From Candidatus Dormiibacterota bacterium (lineage in GTDB: Bacteria; Chloroflexota; Dormibacteria; UBA8260; Bog-877), in assembly GCA_003164475.1 (NCBI GenBank), contig PLTL01000260.1, positions 1-10,628 of the forward strand: a stretch of DNA of 10,628 nucleotides. The letters are read 5' to 3'. Position numbers and translations under genes: made by a program. The notes under the pieces are model-generated. The model did no database searches and was not told where the DNA came from. It saw only the letters and a list, made by a program, of their open reading frames with translations. The number at the start of each line of letters is the position of its first letter. Position 1 is the stretch's first letter. This document shows positions 1-6,751 of the stretch, piece after piece.

Positions 1-95
1 CCGCCGCCAGCGAGTTGGCCACCGCCACACCCCGGCGGCGCGTCCGACGCTGGCCGGACCCTCACCCACGGAGCCTGCAGGTGGCAATGCCTTGA
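1..95 (+). CDS. Possible C-terminal end of an upstream gene (partial, 5' end outside window)
   Basis: Reading codons from position 3, the frame stays open for 30 codons to TGA at 93-95 and most third bases are G or C. The encoded tail is Arg/Pro-rich and matches no family I recognise. Its stop overlaps the next gene's TTG start as TTGA, the 4-base overlap usual in coupled bacterial operons, and this is the main support. The other two forward frames are also open here, so the call is weak. Confidence 0.3.
   Translation, partial: AASELATATPRRRVRRWPDPHPRSLQVAMP
79..84 (+). promoter_or_regulatory. Ribosome binding site of the MFS transporter
   Basis: AGGTGG lies 7 bases before the TTG at 92. 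The nearby ATG at 87 is in another frame and stops after two codons, so this site decides the TTG start. Confidence 0.6.
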
Positions 96-1315
96 GTTCG
101 TCGAGCGTCGATCCCCGGCGGGCCCAGATCGCCCTCTGGGGACTGGTGGCGGCCAGCGTCGCCGACGCCTTGGGGGCGACCATGATCCTTCCGATCCTGC
201 CGCTCTTCGTGCGCCACGGCGGCGGTTCCTACTTCGAGGTGGGGTTGGTCACGGCCGTCTTCTGGGCCGCCGGGCTGGCGGTCCGGTACCCGGTGGGCAA
301 GCTCTCGGACCGGATCGGCCGGAAGGGCCTGATCCTGGGCTCCCAGCTGGTCTACGCCGGGGCCACCGCGACCTTCGCCCTCTCGCCATCACCGCTCTGG
401 TTCATCGCCCTCAGAGCGGTCCAGGGCGGAGCGGCCGGAGCCGCCAGCGTCCTGGCCCTGGCCGCGGTCGCCGACTTCGTTCCAGTCCAGCGCCGGGGCC
501 GGGCCTACGGGTCGCTCACCGGGGCCAACATGGCCGGGACGATCGTCGGCCCGCTGGTCGGGGCGTCGCTGTTCCAGGTTTCTCTGCCAGCCACCTTCCT
601 GGTCTCGGCGGCCACCGCCCTGGTGGTGGGCGGCGTGATCCTGGTGACCATGCCAGCGGTACATCCAGCGACGGTCGAGGCGGACTCTGACCAGGCCCCG
701 GTCTCCTTCTGGCGAGATCCGATCATCGTGGGCGTCACCATCGCGTCCACCGCGGTCGGAATCCTGATCGGGATGTACGACACGGTCTGGAGTCTGCTGA
801 TGCACGCCCGGCATAGCACCGACTGGGAGATAGGCCTCTCCTTCACCCTGTTTGCCCTGCCCTTCACCATCGGGTCGTGGCCGGCCGGCTGGCTCGCCGA
901 CCACGTGGACAACCGCTGGCTGATCGGCACCAGTGCCCTGGCATCCGGCTGTTTCGCCATCGTCTATCCCTTCCTCCCCACCCCCGCCTGGCTGATCGGT
1001 CTGGGGGTCTTTGAGGCAGTCTTCACCGTCACCGGAACCCCTGCCCGACTGGCGATGCTCTCGCGACAGGTCCTCCCCAGCCAGATGGGCCAGGTGCAGG
1101 GCCTCTATGGCTCAGCCCAGGTGGCAGCCTCGGCCGTGGCCGCCATGCTCTCCGGCTGGCTCTTCGGGGTGGGGATCCCGCTTCCCTTCATCGTCACGGC
1201 GGTGGCCATGTGGATCTCCGCGCTCATCCTGGTCCCCCTCTGGAGGGGCGTCGACGGCCGGCCTCACGTCGCTCACCCTCCGCTCAGAGAACCAAGCCTG
1301 CTCGGGCCTTCCTGA
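92..1315 (+). CDS. MFS transporter, 12-helix DHA1-type (drug:H+ antiporter-like)
   Basis: An inner-membrane secondary transporter of 407 residues, the usual size for a 12-helix major facilitator. Hydrophobic segments lie at roughly 13-38, 46-67, 79-95, 99-130, 140-163, 167-188, 213-238, 247-272, 277-296, 299-322, 335-363 and 364-386, with a polar central loop at about 189-212. Motif A is intact between helices 2 and 3 (GKLSDRIGRK, residues 69-78). A motif-B-like RAVQGG is at 108-113. A motif-C-like glycine/proline pattern in helix 5 (GANMAGTIVGPLVG, 144-157) is the antiporter signature of the drug-efflux DHA1 group. A degenerate second motif A (GWLADHVDNR) is at 266-275. The TTG start is supported by AGGTGG 7 bases upstream and by the TTGA overlap with an upstream frame. 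The substrate cannot be read from sequence, so efflux is a family-level inference. Confidence 0.92.
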   Translation: MSSSSVDPRRAQIALWGLVAASVADALGATMILPILPLFVRHGGGSYFEVGLVTAVFWAAGLAVRYPVGKLSDRIGRKGLILGSQLVYAGATATFALSPSPLWFIALRAVQGGAAGAASVLALAAVADFVPVQRRGRAYGSLTGANMAGTIVGPLVGASLFQVSLPATFLVSAATALVVGGVILVTMPAVHPATVEADSDQAPVSFWRDPIIVGVTIASTAVGILIGMYDTVWSLLMHARHSTDWEIGLSFTLFALPFTIGSWPAGWLADHVDNRWLIGTSALASGCFAIVYPFLPTPAWLIGLGVFEAVFTVTGTPARLAMLSRQVLPSQMGQVQGLYGSAQVAASAVAAMLSGWLFGVGIPLPFIVTAVAMWISALILVPLWRGVDGRPHVAHPPLREPSLLGPS

Positions 1316-1378
1316 CTGGGAGACGGCTTCAATCCCAACCGGGGGGCGCGACGCCCCGGCTTCGCCTGGCCCGAGCAG
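1298..1378 (+). terminator. Inverted repeat with nested hairpin at the end of the MFS gene
   Basis: CTGCTCGGGCC (1298-1308), inside the last MFS codons, is exactly repeated in reverse complement as GGCCCGAGCAG (1368-1378). The 59-nt spacer holds a second hairpin, GGGGCG (1343-1348), loop CGA, CGCCCC (1352-1357), flanked by CC/GG that pair across a two-base bulge. No T-tract follows, so this is not a textbook intrinsic terminator. It may still end or stabilise the transcript, or be a relic repeat. Confidence 0.35.
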
Positions 1379-1740
1379 TGGGGTGTCCGGGAGGTGGCGG
1401 GGACCCGCTGATCGAGTTCGCCAGCACCGCGGCCTGCGGGGGCCAAGCACCGAGATGGCCACCGGTTACACCGATCGGGCCCCCCTGAAGCCCTGCCCGA
1501 GGTTGGAGCGCGCCTGGTCCGGATAGCGCACCGAGATCGGGGGCCGGATCGACCCCGAGGTCCCGGCCGCGGACGCGCCGGCGCTGTTCCCCGAACCCTG
1601 GGCTGAAGGCGCCGGCAGGTGTGGGATCGAGCCACCGGCGCTCAAGGGTCAGGCTGTCATCGAGGCGGGCGGGCAGGGCCCCAAGGACCCGATCCAGCTG
1701 TGGGGCGCCGCCGGCCGGGCCGGCAGCGGGCGCACTGGGA
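1316..1740 (+). pseudogene. Coding-like remnants in shifting frames, family not recognised
   Basis: No intact gene is visible. Three short plus-strand stretches read like protein with high third-base GC, but in different frames. The first is 1316-1411 (contains GDGFNPNRGARRPGF, stop TGA at 1409). The second is roughly 1400-1488 (contains PLIEFASTAACGGQ, stop TGA at 1486). The third is 1527 to about 1740 (contains EIGGRIDPEVPAADAPALF and PKDPIQLWGAA), which begins right after a TAG at 1524 and has no usable start. In the third piece about 53 of 60 codons end in G or C by hand count. This pattern fits a decayed gene with frameshifts, but chance open frames are common at this GC content. Confidence 0.25.
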
Positions 1741-1756
1741 CCTCCGGGCCGGCACC

Positions 1757-2080
1757 TCAGCGTCGGGGTGCTCTTGGGGCGGGCGCTGGCCACCGCCGAC
1801 GGCGGCGGTCCTGGCTCAGTTCGGAATTGTCGGGCTGGCGCTCGAGTTCCAACTGGGAGGTGCGGTCAACCGCCAGACCCAGGTCGCAGGCACCCGGGAT
1901 CAGGCCCAGGTCGGGTACCGCGGTCATCACCCGGACCTCAGAGACCTGGGCGGGGAGCGAATGCAGCGCCTCAACCGCAGCAACCATCACCCGGCGAGGG
2001 CCGCCCTCAGGGAATCTCGTCACGACTAACGCCTGACCATCGTCAACTCCGGCTCGGCTGGCTGCCTCGGCACTCCCGCG
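1757..2080 (-). pseudogene. Broken Dabb-domain (stress-responsive A/B barrel) protein
   Basis: The minus-strand frame between an in-frame TGA (2081-2083) and a TGA (1757-1759) encodes a stretch that resembles small ferredoxin-like Dabb proteins. These are usually about 100 residues, with a strand, a helix ending in LPAxIPE(I/V)R, then a G(P/R)DLGL..G..DLA(L/V)VADF segment. Here I see VVTRFPEGGP, then VAAVEALHSLPAQVSEVR, then PDLGLIPGACDLGLAVD in the same order. After about 1850 the similarity fades, and the end is an Arg/Pro-rich tail typical of out-of-frame reading, so a frameshift near 1800-1810 is likely. No ATG or RBS precedes the first strand. The only in-frame start (GTG at 2023) would remove part of it, giving 88 residues. 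About three-quarters of codons end in G/C. The gene would have been divergent from the sulfurtransferase. The family call is from pattern memory, without alignment. Confidence 0.42.
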
Positions 2081-2081
2081 T

Positions 2082-2093
2082 CATCATGTCCCC
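2082..2093 (+). promoter_or_regulatory. Possible -10 element for a leaderless sulfurtransferase mRNA
   Basis: CATCAT (2082-2087) matches TATAAT at four of six bases and is followed by exactly six bases before the ATG at 2094, so transcription would start on the A of ATG. No Shine-Dalgarno sequence precedes the gene. No clear -35 is seen. Confidence 0.35.
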
Positions 2094-2918
2094 ATGACAC
2101 CGCTCTCCAACCCCCTGGTGGACCCCGGCTGGCTCCTGGCCGAGTCAGGGGCCGACGACCTCGTCGTTCTCGACGTTCGCTGGGCATTGCCCGAAGGCTC
2201 GGACCCGGAGGGCTATCGGGTGGGGCACCTCCCCGGCGCCCGGTTCGTGGACCTGGACCGCGACCTCGCGGGTGCGCCCGGCATGAGCGGCCGGCACCCA
2301 CTCCCGCCAGTCGACAGGTTCGCCGCCGCGATGCGGCGGGCAGGTGTACACCGGAGGGACCGGGTGGTCTGCTACGACGCCGGAACCGCGGGTGCGGCCC
2401 GGGCGTGGTGGCTGCTGCGCGCTGCTGGCCACCCCTTTGTCCGGGTGCTTGACGGCGGCCTTGCCGGCTGGCTGGCATCGGGTGGGAAGCTGGAGGCCGG
2501 CAGCATCGATGGCGGGGCGGGCGACTTCCAGGCGACCACCTTCGAAGGCTGGGTCCCGGCCGAGGGGGTAGCGACGCTGGTGCGTTCCGGGGGGATCGCC
2601 CTCGATGCCCGCAGCAAGGCGCGCTTCGACGGAGAGCCGTTCCCGCTGGACCCCCGGCCCGGTCACGTCCCGGGAGCCCGGAGCTTTCCTTGGACCGACG
2701 CCTACCGAGACGGGTGGATGATCAGTCCCGCCGAGATCATGGCCCGAGTCTCCCAACTCGGCGGGCCTCCGGCCGTCGTCTACTGCGGCTCGGGCGTCAC
2801 CGCCTGCGCCCTGATCCTGGCCCTGGCGTCCGCCGGCTGCGAGGCGGTGCGGCTCTACCCCGGGTCCTGGAGCGAGTGGGCCCAGGACCCGGCCCGCCCG
2901 GTCGAGGTCGGAAAGTAG
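2094..2918 (+). CDS. sseA: Thiosulfate/3-mercaptopyruvate sulfurtransferase (tandem rhodanese)
   Basis: A cytoplasmic enzyme that moves sulfur from 3-mercaptopyruvate or thiosulfate to an acceptor such as cyanide or a thiol, through a cysteine persulfide. The 274 residues match the usual 270-290 for two rhodanese domains. The N-terminal domain (about 8-130) has lost the catalytic Cys, with Asp95 in the loop CYDAGTAGAA. The C-terminal domain (about 150-268) has the active loop CGSGVTA with Cys231. A CG(S/T)GVTA loop is shared by mercaptopyruvate and thiosulfate enzymes, so the donor is not settled. The inter-domain DARSKARFDGE (171-181) and HVPGARSFPW (191-200) are family hallmarks. The ATG at 2094 is the only sensible start: an ATG at 2086 stops after three codons. 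The gene ends 3 bp from the convergent dehydrogenase. Confidence 0.93.
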   Translation: MTPLSNPLVDPGWLLAESGADDLVVLDVRWALPEGSDPEGYRVGHLPGARFVDLDRDLAGAPGMSGRHPLPPVDRFAAAMRRAGVHRRDRVVCYDAGTAGAARAWWLLRAAGHPFVRVLDGGLAGWLASGGKLEAGSIDGGAGDFQATTFEGWVPAEGVATLVRSGGIALDARSKARFDGEPFPLDPRPGHVPGARSFPWTDAYRDGWMISPAEIMARVSQLGGPPAVVYCGSGVTACALILALASAGCEAVRLYPGSWSEWAQDPARPVEVGK

Positions 2919-2921
2919 CCC

Positions 2922-3692
2922 TCAGTCCCGCCGCACGACCTTGTGGGCGGCCGCCTGCTGGGTCGGCCGCATCACGATCTGATCCAGGTTCACGTGGGGC
3001 GGCCTGGTCACGGCGAAGGCGACCACATCGGCCACGTCGGAGGCCGTGAGCGCGGTCACCCCCCGGTACACCGCGGCAGCCCGGTCCCGGTCACCTTCAT
3101 ACCGGTTGAGCGCGAAGTCGGTCTCGACCATTCCTGGGCAGACCTCGGTGACCCGGACCGGGTGCCCGGCCAGCTCCAGGCGCAGCGTTCGGCTGATGGC
3201 GTGGACCGCGTGCTTGACGCTGGTGTAGCCGCCGCCGCCCTCGTATACCTCGATCCCGGCGGTGGAGGAGATGTTGACGATGTGGCCACGGCCGGAGCCC
3301 TCCAGGGCCGGCAGCAGGGCCCTGGTCATCTGCATCAGACCCAGCACGTTAACCTCCCACATCCAGCGCCAGGCGCCGCTCCTCGACTCCGCGATGAGGT
3401 CCGCCCCCCGGGCACCGCCGGCGTTGTTGACCAGGACCTCCACCCGGTCGATGCCGGCGCAGAAGGCGGCCACGCTGCTCTCGTCGGCAACGTCCAGGAC
3501 CCTCGCCTCGGCCCCGATCTCGGCGGCTATCTCCCGGACCCGGTCCTCGCGACGGGCCCCCAGCAGCAAGCGGAAGCCCTCCTCAGCCAGCCGGAGGGCG
3601 ATCGCCTTACCGATCCCGGCGCTGGCTCCGGTGACCACCGCCAGCGGGCGTGGCGGCGAGCCGGCGGGGCCAACTGGCGGCTGCGCGTTCAT
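2922..3692 (-). CDS. Short-chain dehydrogenase/reductase, YdfG-like, NADP-preferring
   Basis: A cytoplasmic NAD(P)-dependent oxidoreductase of the classical SDR family, 256 residues. The cofactor glycine motif TGASAGIG is at 21-28. After the second strand, ARR (46-48) favours NADP(H). NNAG is at 89-92. The catalytic tetrad is Asn115, Ser143 (ISSTAG), Tyr156 and Lys160 (YTSVK). The CPGMVETD segment at 185-192 closes the active site. The C-terminal HVNLDQIVMRPTQQA (233-247) resembles the YdfG group, which oxidises 3-hydroxy acids such as L-allo-threonine and serine or reduces malonic semialdehyde; that substrate assignment is inference. The ATG start has a perfect AAGGAGG seven bases upstream. 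The gene lies 45 bp downstream of the DUF255 gene on the same strand, probably co-transcribed. An 18-bp palindrome sits between them. Confidence 0.9.
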   Translation of the reverse strand: MNAQPPVGPAGSPPRPLAVVTGASAGIGKAIALRLAEEGFRLLLGARREDRVREIAAEIGAEARVLDVADESSVAAFCAGIDRVEVLVNNAGGARGADLIAESRSGAWRWMWEVNVLGLMQMTRALLPALEGSGRGHIVNISSTAGIEVYEGGGGYTSVKHAVHAISRTLRLELAGHPVRVTEVCPGMVETDFALNRYEGDRDRAAAVYRGVTALTASDVADVVAFAVTRPPHVNLDQIVMRPTQQAAAHKVVRRD

Positions 3693-3698
3693 AGGATC

Positions 3699-3705
3699 CC
3701 TCCTT
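3699..3705 (-). promoter_or_regulatory. Strong ribosome binding site of the dehydrogenase
   Basis: On the minus strand AAGGAGG is followed by six bases and then the ATG at 3692-3690. It is the only full-consensus site in the window. It fits an internal operon gene that must recruit ribosomes independently, across a 45-bp gap containing a hairpin. Confidence 0.8.
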
Positions 3706-3717
3706 GGTGCGGTGCGG

Positions 3718-3735
3718 CTGGGCTGCGCAGCCCAG
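3718..3735. repeat. 18-bp perfect palindrome between DUF255 and dehydrogenase genes
   Basis: CTGGGCTGCGCAGCCCAG is identical to its reverse complement. It begins 2 bases after the DUF255 stop codon and ends 12 bases before the dehydrogenase Shine-Dalgarno. In RNA it can form a 7-bp GC-rich stem with a four-base loop. It may be an mRNA-processing or attenuation hairpin, since no U-tract follows, or a dimeric protein-binding site. Confidence 0.7.
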
Positions 3736-3737
3736 GG

Positions 3738-5798
3738 TCAGGGGGCAGCCAGCTCCCGGTCAAGTTCCGCCGCTCCCGTGACCGGGAGCCGGCAGCTGAA
3801 GTTGCGGCAAACGTAGGCGGTCGGAAGACCCCGGAGAAGCTGCCGGAAGCGCACCAGCGGTGGACCGGCCGTCGCCTCGGGCTCAGCCGACGGGACCCGT
3901 CCCACCCCGATCACCAGCTCCGGGCGGAAGTGCTGGCGGCAGCCCTGGAGGAGCTCGGAGTGGGAGGAATGGTCGGGTGCCAGGAGCGCCAGCTCCACCA
4001 GCCCAGCCTGGGACACCGCCATCACGGTCAGCAGAGCGCCGAAGGCCGACGGGAACCGGTCCGCGGCGCTGGAGAGCGCAGCCATGGCTGCCTGGGCTCG
4101 ATCGTGCCAGCCGGTGTCGCCGGTCAGGGCGTAGAGGCGGAGGCACAGCTCGGCCATCAGCGACACCCCGGAGGGTTGGGCGCCGTCCTCGAGAGTGCGG
4201 GACCGGACCGGGAGGTTGGAGCCAGGACCGATGGGGGTGTCGAACCAGCCGGGGCCATCCGGATCCCGGTAATCGGCCTCAGCCATCTGAGCCAGCTCCA
4301 GCCCCAACTCGAACCAGGTCGAGTCGCCGGTCGCCTCGTGGAGGGCCAGGGCCGCCAGGCCCATCCCCGCCAGGTCGTCAAGGGCTGCGGGGAATCGGGC
4401 CGTGGACCCGTCGAAGAGGTGGTGCAGCTGCCCGCCGACCCGGGCCTTTTCGAGGATCGCCCGGGCGCAGCGCCGGGCCGCCTCGAGGTAGGCCTGCTCA
4501 CCGCTTGCGGTCGCGAACTCGCACAGCGCCAGGATCGCCAGAGCGTTCCAACCCACGATCAGCTTGGGGTCGCGGCCGGGCTGGGGCCGGGCGGCCCGGG
4601 CCGCCGCCAGCAGGCCGACCATGGCCTCCCTCTCTGCCTCGAGCTCGGCCGCGGTGACCCCCAACTCCTCCGCCAGGCCGGCCAGATCCTGGCCGCCGCG
4701 CAACACCCACCCCCCTTGGTCGGTGACCGCCTCGCCGGGGCCCGAGAAGAGCCGTTGGGCCAAGGCGAGCCGTTCCTCTCCCACCACAAGAGCGACCTCC
4801 TCCGTACTCCAGAGGTAGGGGGCGCCCTCACCCGCGGCGGTGTCGGCGTCCAGGCTGGCCGCGAAGCCTCCCCCCGGCAGCTCCATCCGCCGCAGCAGGA
4901 AATCGAGGGTGCGCCGGGCCAGGTCGAGGTGCCCGGGATGGTGATGGGCCTGCCAGGCGTGGAGGAAGATGCGGGCCAGCTGAGCGTTGTCATAGAGCAT
5001 CTTCTCGAAGTGAGGGACCGCCCAGCGTCCGTCGACGCTGTAGCGATGGAACCCTTCGTCGAGCTGATCCCGGATCCCGCCCGCGGCCATCCCCTGGAGG
5101 GCTCGCTCAACCACCTCCCAGCTGGCCTCCTTGTGGTTGAGGACGTGGCGGGCGAGAAGGAACTCCAGGACCGCGCACTGAGGGAACTTGGGCGCCCCGC
5201 CGAAGCCTCCGTTGTCAGGGTCGGCGGCCCCGAGCAGCCTCCCCTCGGCGGCGGCGGTGGTCCTGGTCAGCAGCTCCTCCGAGGGCGAAGCCGGAACCAG
5301 AGGCGCGGGAGCCAGGGCCAGGCTCAGCTTCTCGGCAGTGGCGACCACCTCCTCCCGGCGCTCTCGGTAGGCCTGCGCCACAGACCCCAGGACCCGGCCG
5401 AACCCGGGCAGCCCCATCCGGTCCTGGGGCGGGAAGTAAGTGCCGGCGAAGAAGGGGCGGCCGTCCGGGAGCAGGAAAATCGTCATCGGCCAGCCACCGC
5501 CCCCGGTCAGGGCCTGGACCACGTCCATGAAGACCCGGTCCACGTCGGGATGCTCCTCCCGATCCACCTTGATGCTGACAAACAGCCGGTTCTGGACGGC
5601 GGCCAGCACCGGATCCTCGAAGGACTCGTGGGCCATCACATGGCACCAGTGGCAGGCGGAGTAGCCCACGCTCACCAGGATCGGCCGGTCCTCTCGCCGG
5701 GCCCGGAGGAACGGCTCTTCCCCCCAGGGGTACCAGTCCACCGGATTGTTCTGGTGCTGCAGCAGGTAGGGACTGGTCTCGCGGGCGAGTCGGTTCAC
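3738..5798 (-). CDS. Thioredoxin-domain protein with DUF255 (YyaL/SPATA20 family)
   Basis: A large cytoplasmic protein of 686 residues, normal for the family, whose exact reaction is not established. The N-terminal thioredoxin-like domain (about 1-165) opens with the family signature [17 protein letters not shown] (7-25). It carries the redox motif CHWC (49-52) in SACHWCHVM, then [13 protein letters not shown] (73-85), GGWPMTIFL (101-109) and FFAGTYFPP (116-124). The rest folds as an alpha/alpha-barrel like six-hairpin glycosidases and epimerases. Conserved pieces are [10 protein letters not shown] (197-206), [20 protein letters not shown] (251-270), SLDADT (315-320) and WNALAI (417-422). The C-terminus ends with the usual AYVCRNFSC. 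The start is GTG at 5798, immediately before the family N-terminus. No Shine-Dalgarno is seen. It is the first gene of a minus-strand pair with the dehydrogenase. Confidence 0.93.
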   Translation of the reverse strand: MNRLARETSPYLLQHQNNPVDWYPWGEEPFLRARREDRPILVSVGYSACHWCHVMAHESFEDPVLAAVQNRLFVSIKVDREEHPDVDRVFMDVVQALTGGGGWPMTIFLLPDGRPFFAGTYFPPQDRMGLPGFGRVLGSVAQAYRERREEVVATAEKLSLALAPAPLVPASPSEELLTRTTAAAEGRLLGAADPDNGGFGGAPKFPQCAVLEFLLARHVLNHKEASWEVVERALQGMAAGGIRDQLDEGFHRYSVDGRWAVPHFEKMLYDNAQLARIFLHAWQAHHHPGHLDLARRTLDFLLRRMELPGGGFAASLDADTAAGEGAPYLWSTEEVALVVGEERLALAQRLFSGPGEAVTDQGGWVLRGGQDLAGLAEELGVTAAELEAEREAMVGLLAAARAARPQPGRDPKLIVGWNALAILALCEFATASGEQAYLEAARRCARAILEKARVGGQLHHLFDGSTARFPAALDDLAGMGLAALALHEATGDSTWFELGLELAQMAEADYRDPDGPGWFDTPIGPGSNLPVRSRTLEDGAQPSGVSLMAELCLRLYALTGDTGWHDRAQAAMAALSSAADRFPSAFGALLTVMAVSQAGLVELALLAPDHSSHSELLQGCRQHFRPELVIGVGRVPSAEPEATAGPPLVRFRQLLRGLPTAYVCRNFSCRLPVTGAAELDRELAAP

Positions 5799-5860
5799 GG
5801 GCCGACCGTACTACCAGAGCCGCCCGTGGTCGAGTCCGAATCGACTGCGACAATCCGGTT
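5799..5860. promoter_or_regulatory. Divergent promoter region with two leaderless-type -10 elements
   Basis: The 62 bp separate two divergent genes. On the plus strand GACAAT (5849-5854; A2, A4, A5 and T6 of TATAAT) is followed by exactly six bases and the patA-like ATG. On the minus strand TACGGT (5810-5805; TAnnnT) is followed by exactly six bases and the DUF255 GTG. Neither gene has a Shine-Dalgarno. Both hexamers therefore place the transcript start on the first base of the start codon. No convincing -35 is seen for either. A small inverted repeat, GTCGA (5829-5833) and TCGAC (5841-5845), sits between them and could bind a regulator of both directions. Confidence 0.5.
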
Positions 5861-6751
5861 ATGCCTCAGAGTGGACCGGCGCTTCCCCCCTTCGGCCTCC
5901 GGCTCGGCCTCAACGTCACCGCCGCGGGGGTGAGACTGCTGGGCAGGCGTCGATATCGCCTCTCCGACGCCCTTGGCAACGCCGCCTTCGCGCTCCAGCC
6001 GGAGCGCCGCCGGGTCACCATCCGCAACTACCGGGCGGCCTTCCCCGAGCTCGACCGCCGGGAGGCCCGCAGGCTGGCCGCCCGCAGCTTTCGGGAGTAC
6101 GCGAGGACCTCGCTCGATTTCCTCTACACCCACCACCTTCCCCGGACCCGAGTGGTCTCCGAGATGCAGACGTTCGGGGTCGAGGCCAATCTTGATCCCC
6201 TCAATTTGACCGGCCACGGCGGGATCCTGGTGACGATCCACTACGGCAGCTGGGACGTCCCCGGCGCATTCGCGCTGGCCCACAGAATTGATCTCACCGG
6301 GGTCATGGCCGATGAGGGCAACCCCACCTTGGCCAACCTGGTGATCTGGGCCCGGGCGGAGATCGGGTTCCGGGTGGTCCTGGCATCCCGGTCGCCGAGG
6401 ACCCTGCTCCGGACGCTGCGCTCGGGAAAGTGGGTCGCCCTGGTCGCGGACATCCCCGGTGAGACCCCGTCGGTGGTGGTCCCGTTCCTGGGGCATCTGG
6501 CCCGGTTCTCGACCGCGCCGGCCGCGCTGGCCGCCCGGACCGGGGCGCCCTTGGTGCCCGCCACCTGCGTCCGGCGCCCGGGAGGCGGATATCTGGTCGA
6601 GGTGCATCCGCCGGTCTGGATCGAACCCGGTACGGACCCCGCGACCGCGCTCGGTCAGATAATCCCGGTCTTCGAGGCGGCGGTTCGGCGCTGGCCGGAG
6701 CAGTGGTACCCCTTCAACCGGGACCGGTTCATTGACCTCCCCGCCCTCTGA
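5861..6751 (+). CDS. Lysophospholipid-type acyltransferase, PatA / LpxL-HtrB superfamily
   Basis: A peripheral-membrane acyltransferase of 296 residues that moves a fatty acyl chain from acyl-CoA or acyl-ACP to a glycolipid. In mycobacteria the relative PatA acylates the mannose of phosphatidylinositol mannoside. The catalytic H(X)4D motif is His127-Asp132 (HYGSWD), inside GGILVTIHYGSWD. Other family features are the N-terminal NAAFALQPERR..TIRNYRAAF region (40-61) and the central ALVADIPGETPSVVVPFLG (193-211), where the acceptor and product site lies. The C-terminal WPEQWYPFNRDRF (278-290) resembles the usual PEQWYWF.R segment. There is no obvious transmembrane helix, as in PatA. It opens a plus-strand operon, and its last 20 bases overlap the GT4 gene, the actinobacterial patA-pimA arrangement. 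No phosphatidylinositol synthase gene (pgsA) precedes it here. The lipid acceptor is inferred. Confidence 0.87.
   Translation: MPQSGPALPPFGLRLGLNVTAAGVRLLGRRRYRLSDALGNAAFALQPERRRVTIRNYRAAFPELDRREARRLAARSFREYARTSLDFLYTHHLPRTRVVSEMQTFGVEANLDPLNLTGHGGILVTIHYGSWDVPGAFALAHRIDLTGVMADEGNPTLANLVIWARAEIGFRVVLASRSPRTLLRTLRSGKWVALVADIPGETPSVVVPFLGHLARFSTAPAALAARTGAPLVPATCVRRPGGGYLVEVHPPVWIEPGTDPATALGQIIPVFEAAVRRWPEQWYPFNRDRFIDLPAL

Noticed and set aside
389..960. Minus-strand frames opposite the MFS transporter
   Set aside because: Charged, Gly/Arg/Asp-rich composition without recognisable motifs, mirroring the transporter's codon bias; no ribosome site.
1321..1378. CRISPR-like or tRNA T-arm-like string (GGCTTCAATCCCAACC)
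   Set aside because: Only one copy, no spacers, and no acceptor or anticodon stems around it.
1710..1724. GC-only palindrome GCCGGCCGGGCCGGC in the gap
   Set aside because: Simple G/C palindromes of this kind are expected by chance at this composition, and it has no positional relation to a gene.
1329..1793. 154-codon minus-strand frame in the gene-poor gap
   Set aside because: Weaker third-base bias than the plus-strand pieces across the same bases, Pro/Gly/Ala-rich and without a motif. It could still be relevant if the Dabb relic frameshifts into it, but I cannot support it as a gene.
1621..2097. 158-codon plus-strand frame running into the sulfurtransferase start
   Set aside because: Arg/Pro/Gly/Ser-rich throughout, the usual look of an antisense shadow; the minus strand of the same bases carries the Dabb-like sequence.
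2943..5933. Long uninterrupted plus-strand frame of 996 codons opposite the DUF255 and dehydrogenase genes
   Set aside because: Its translation is Gly/Arg/Gln/His/Pro-rich low-order sequence with no motif, and it lies exactly opposite two genes with clear family signatures. Minus-strand codon bias at very high GC explains the lack of stops.
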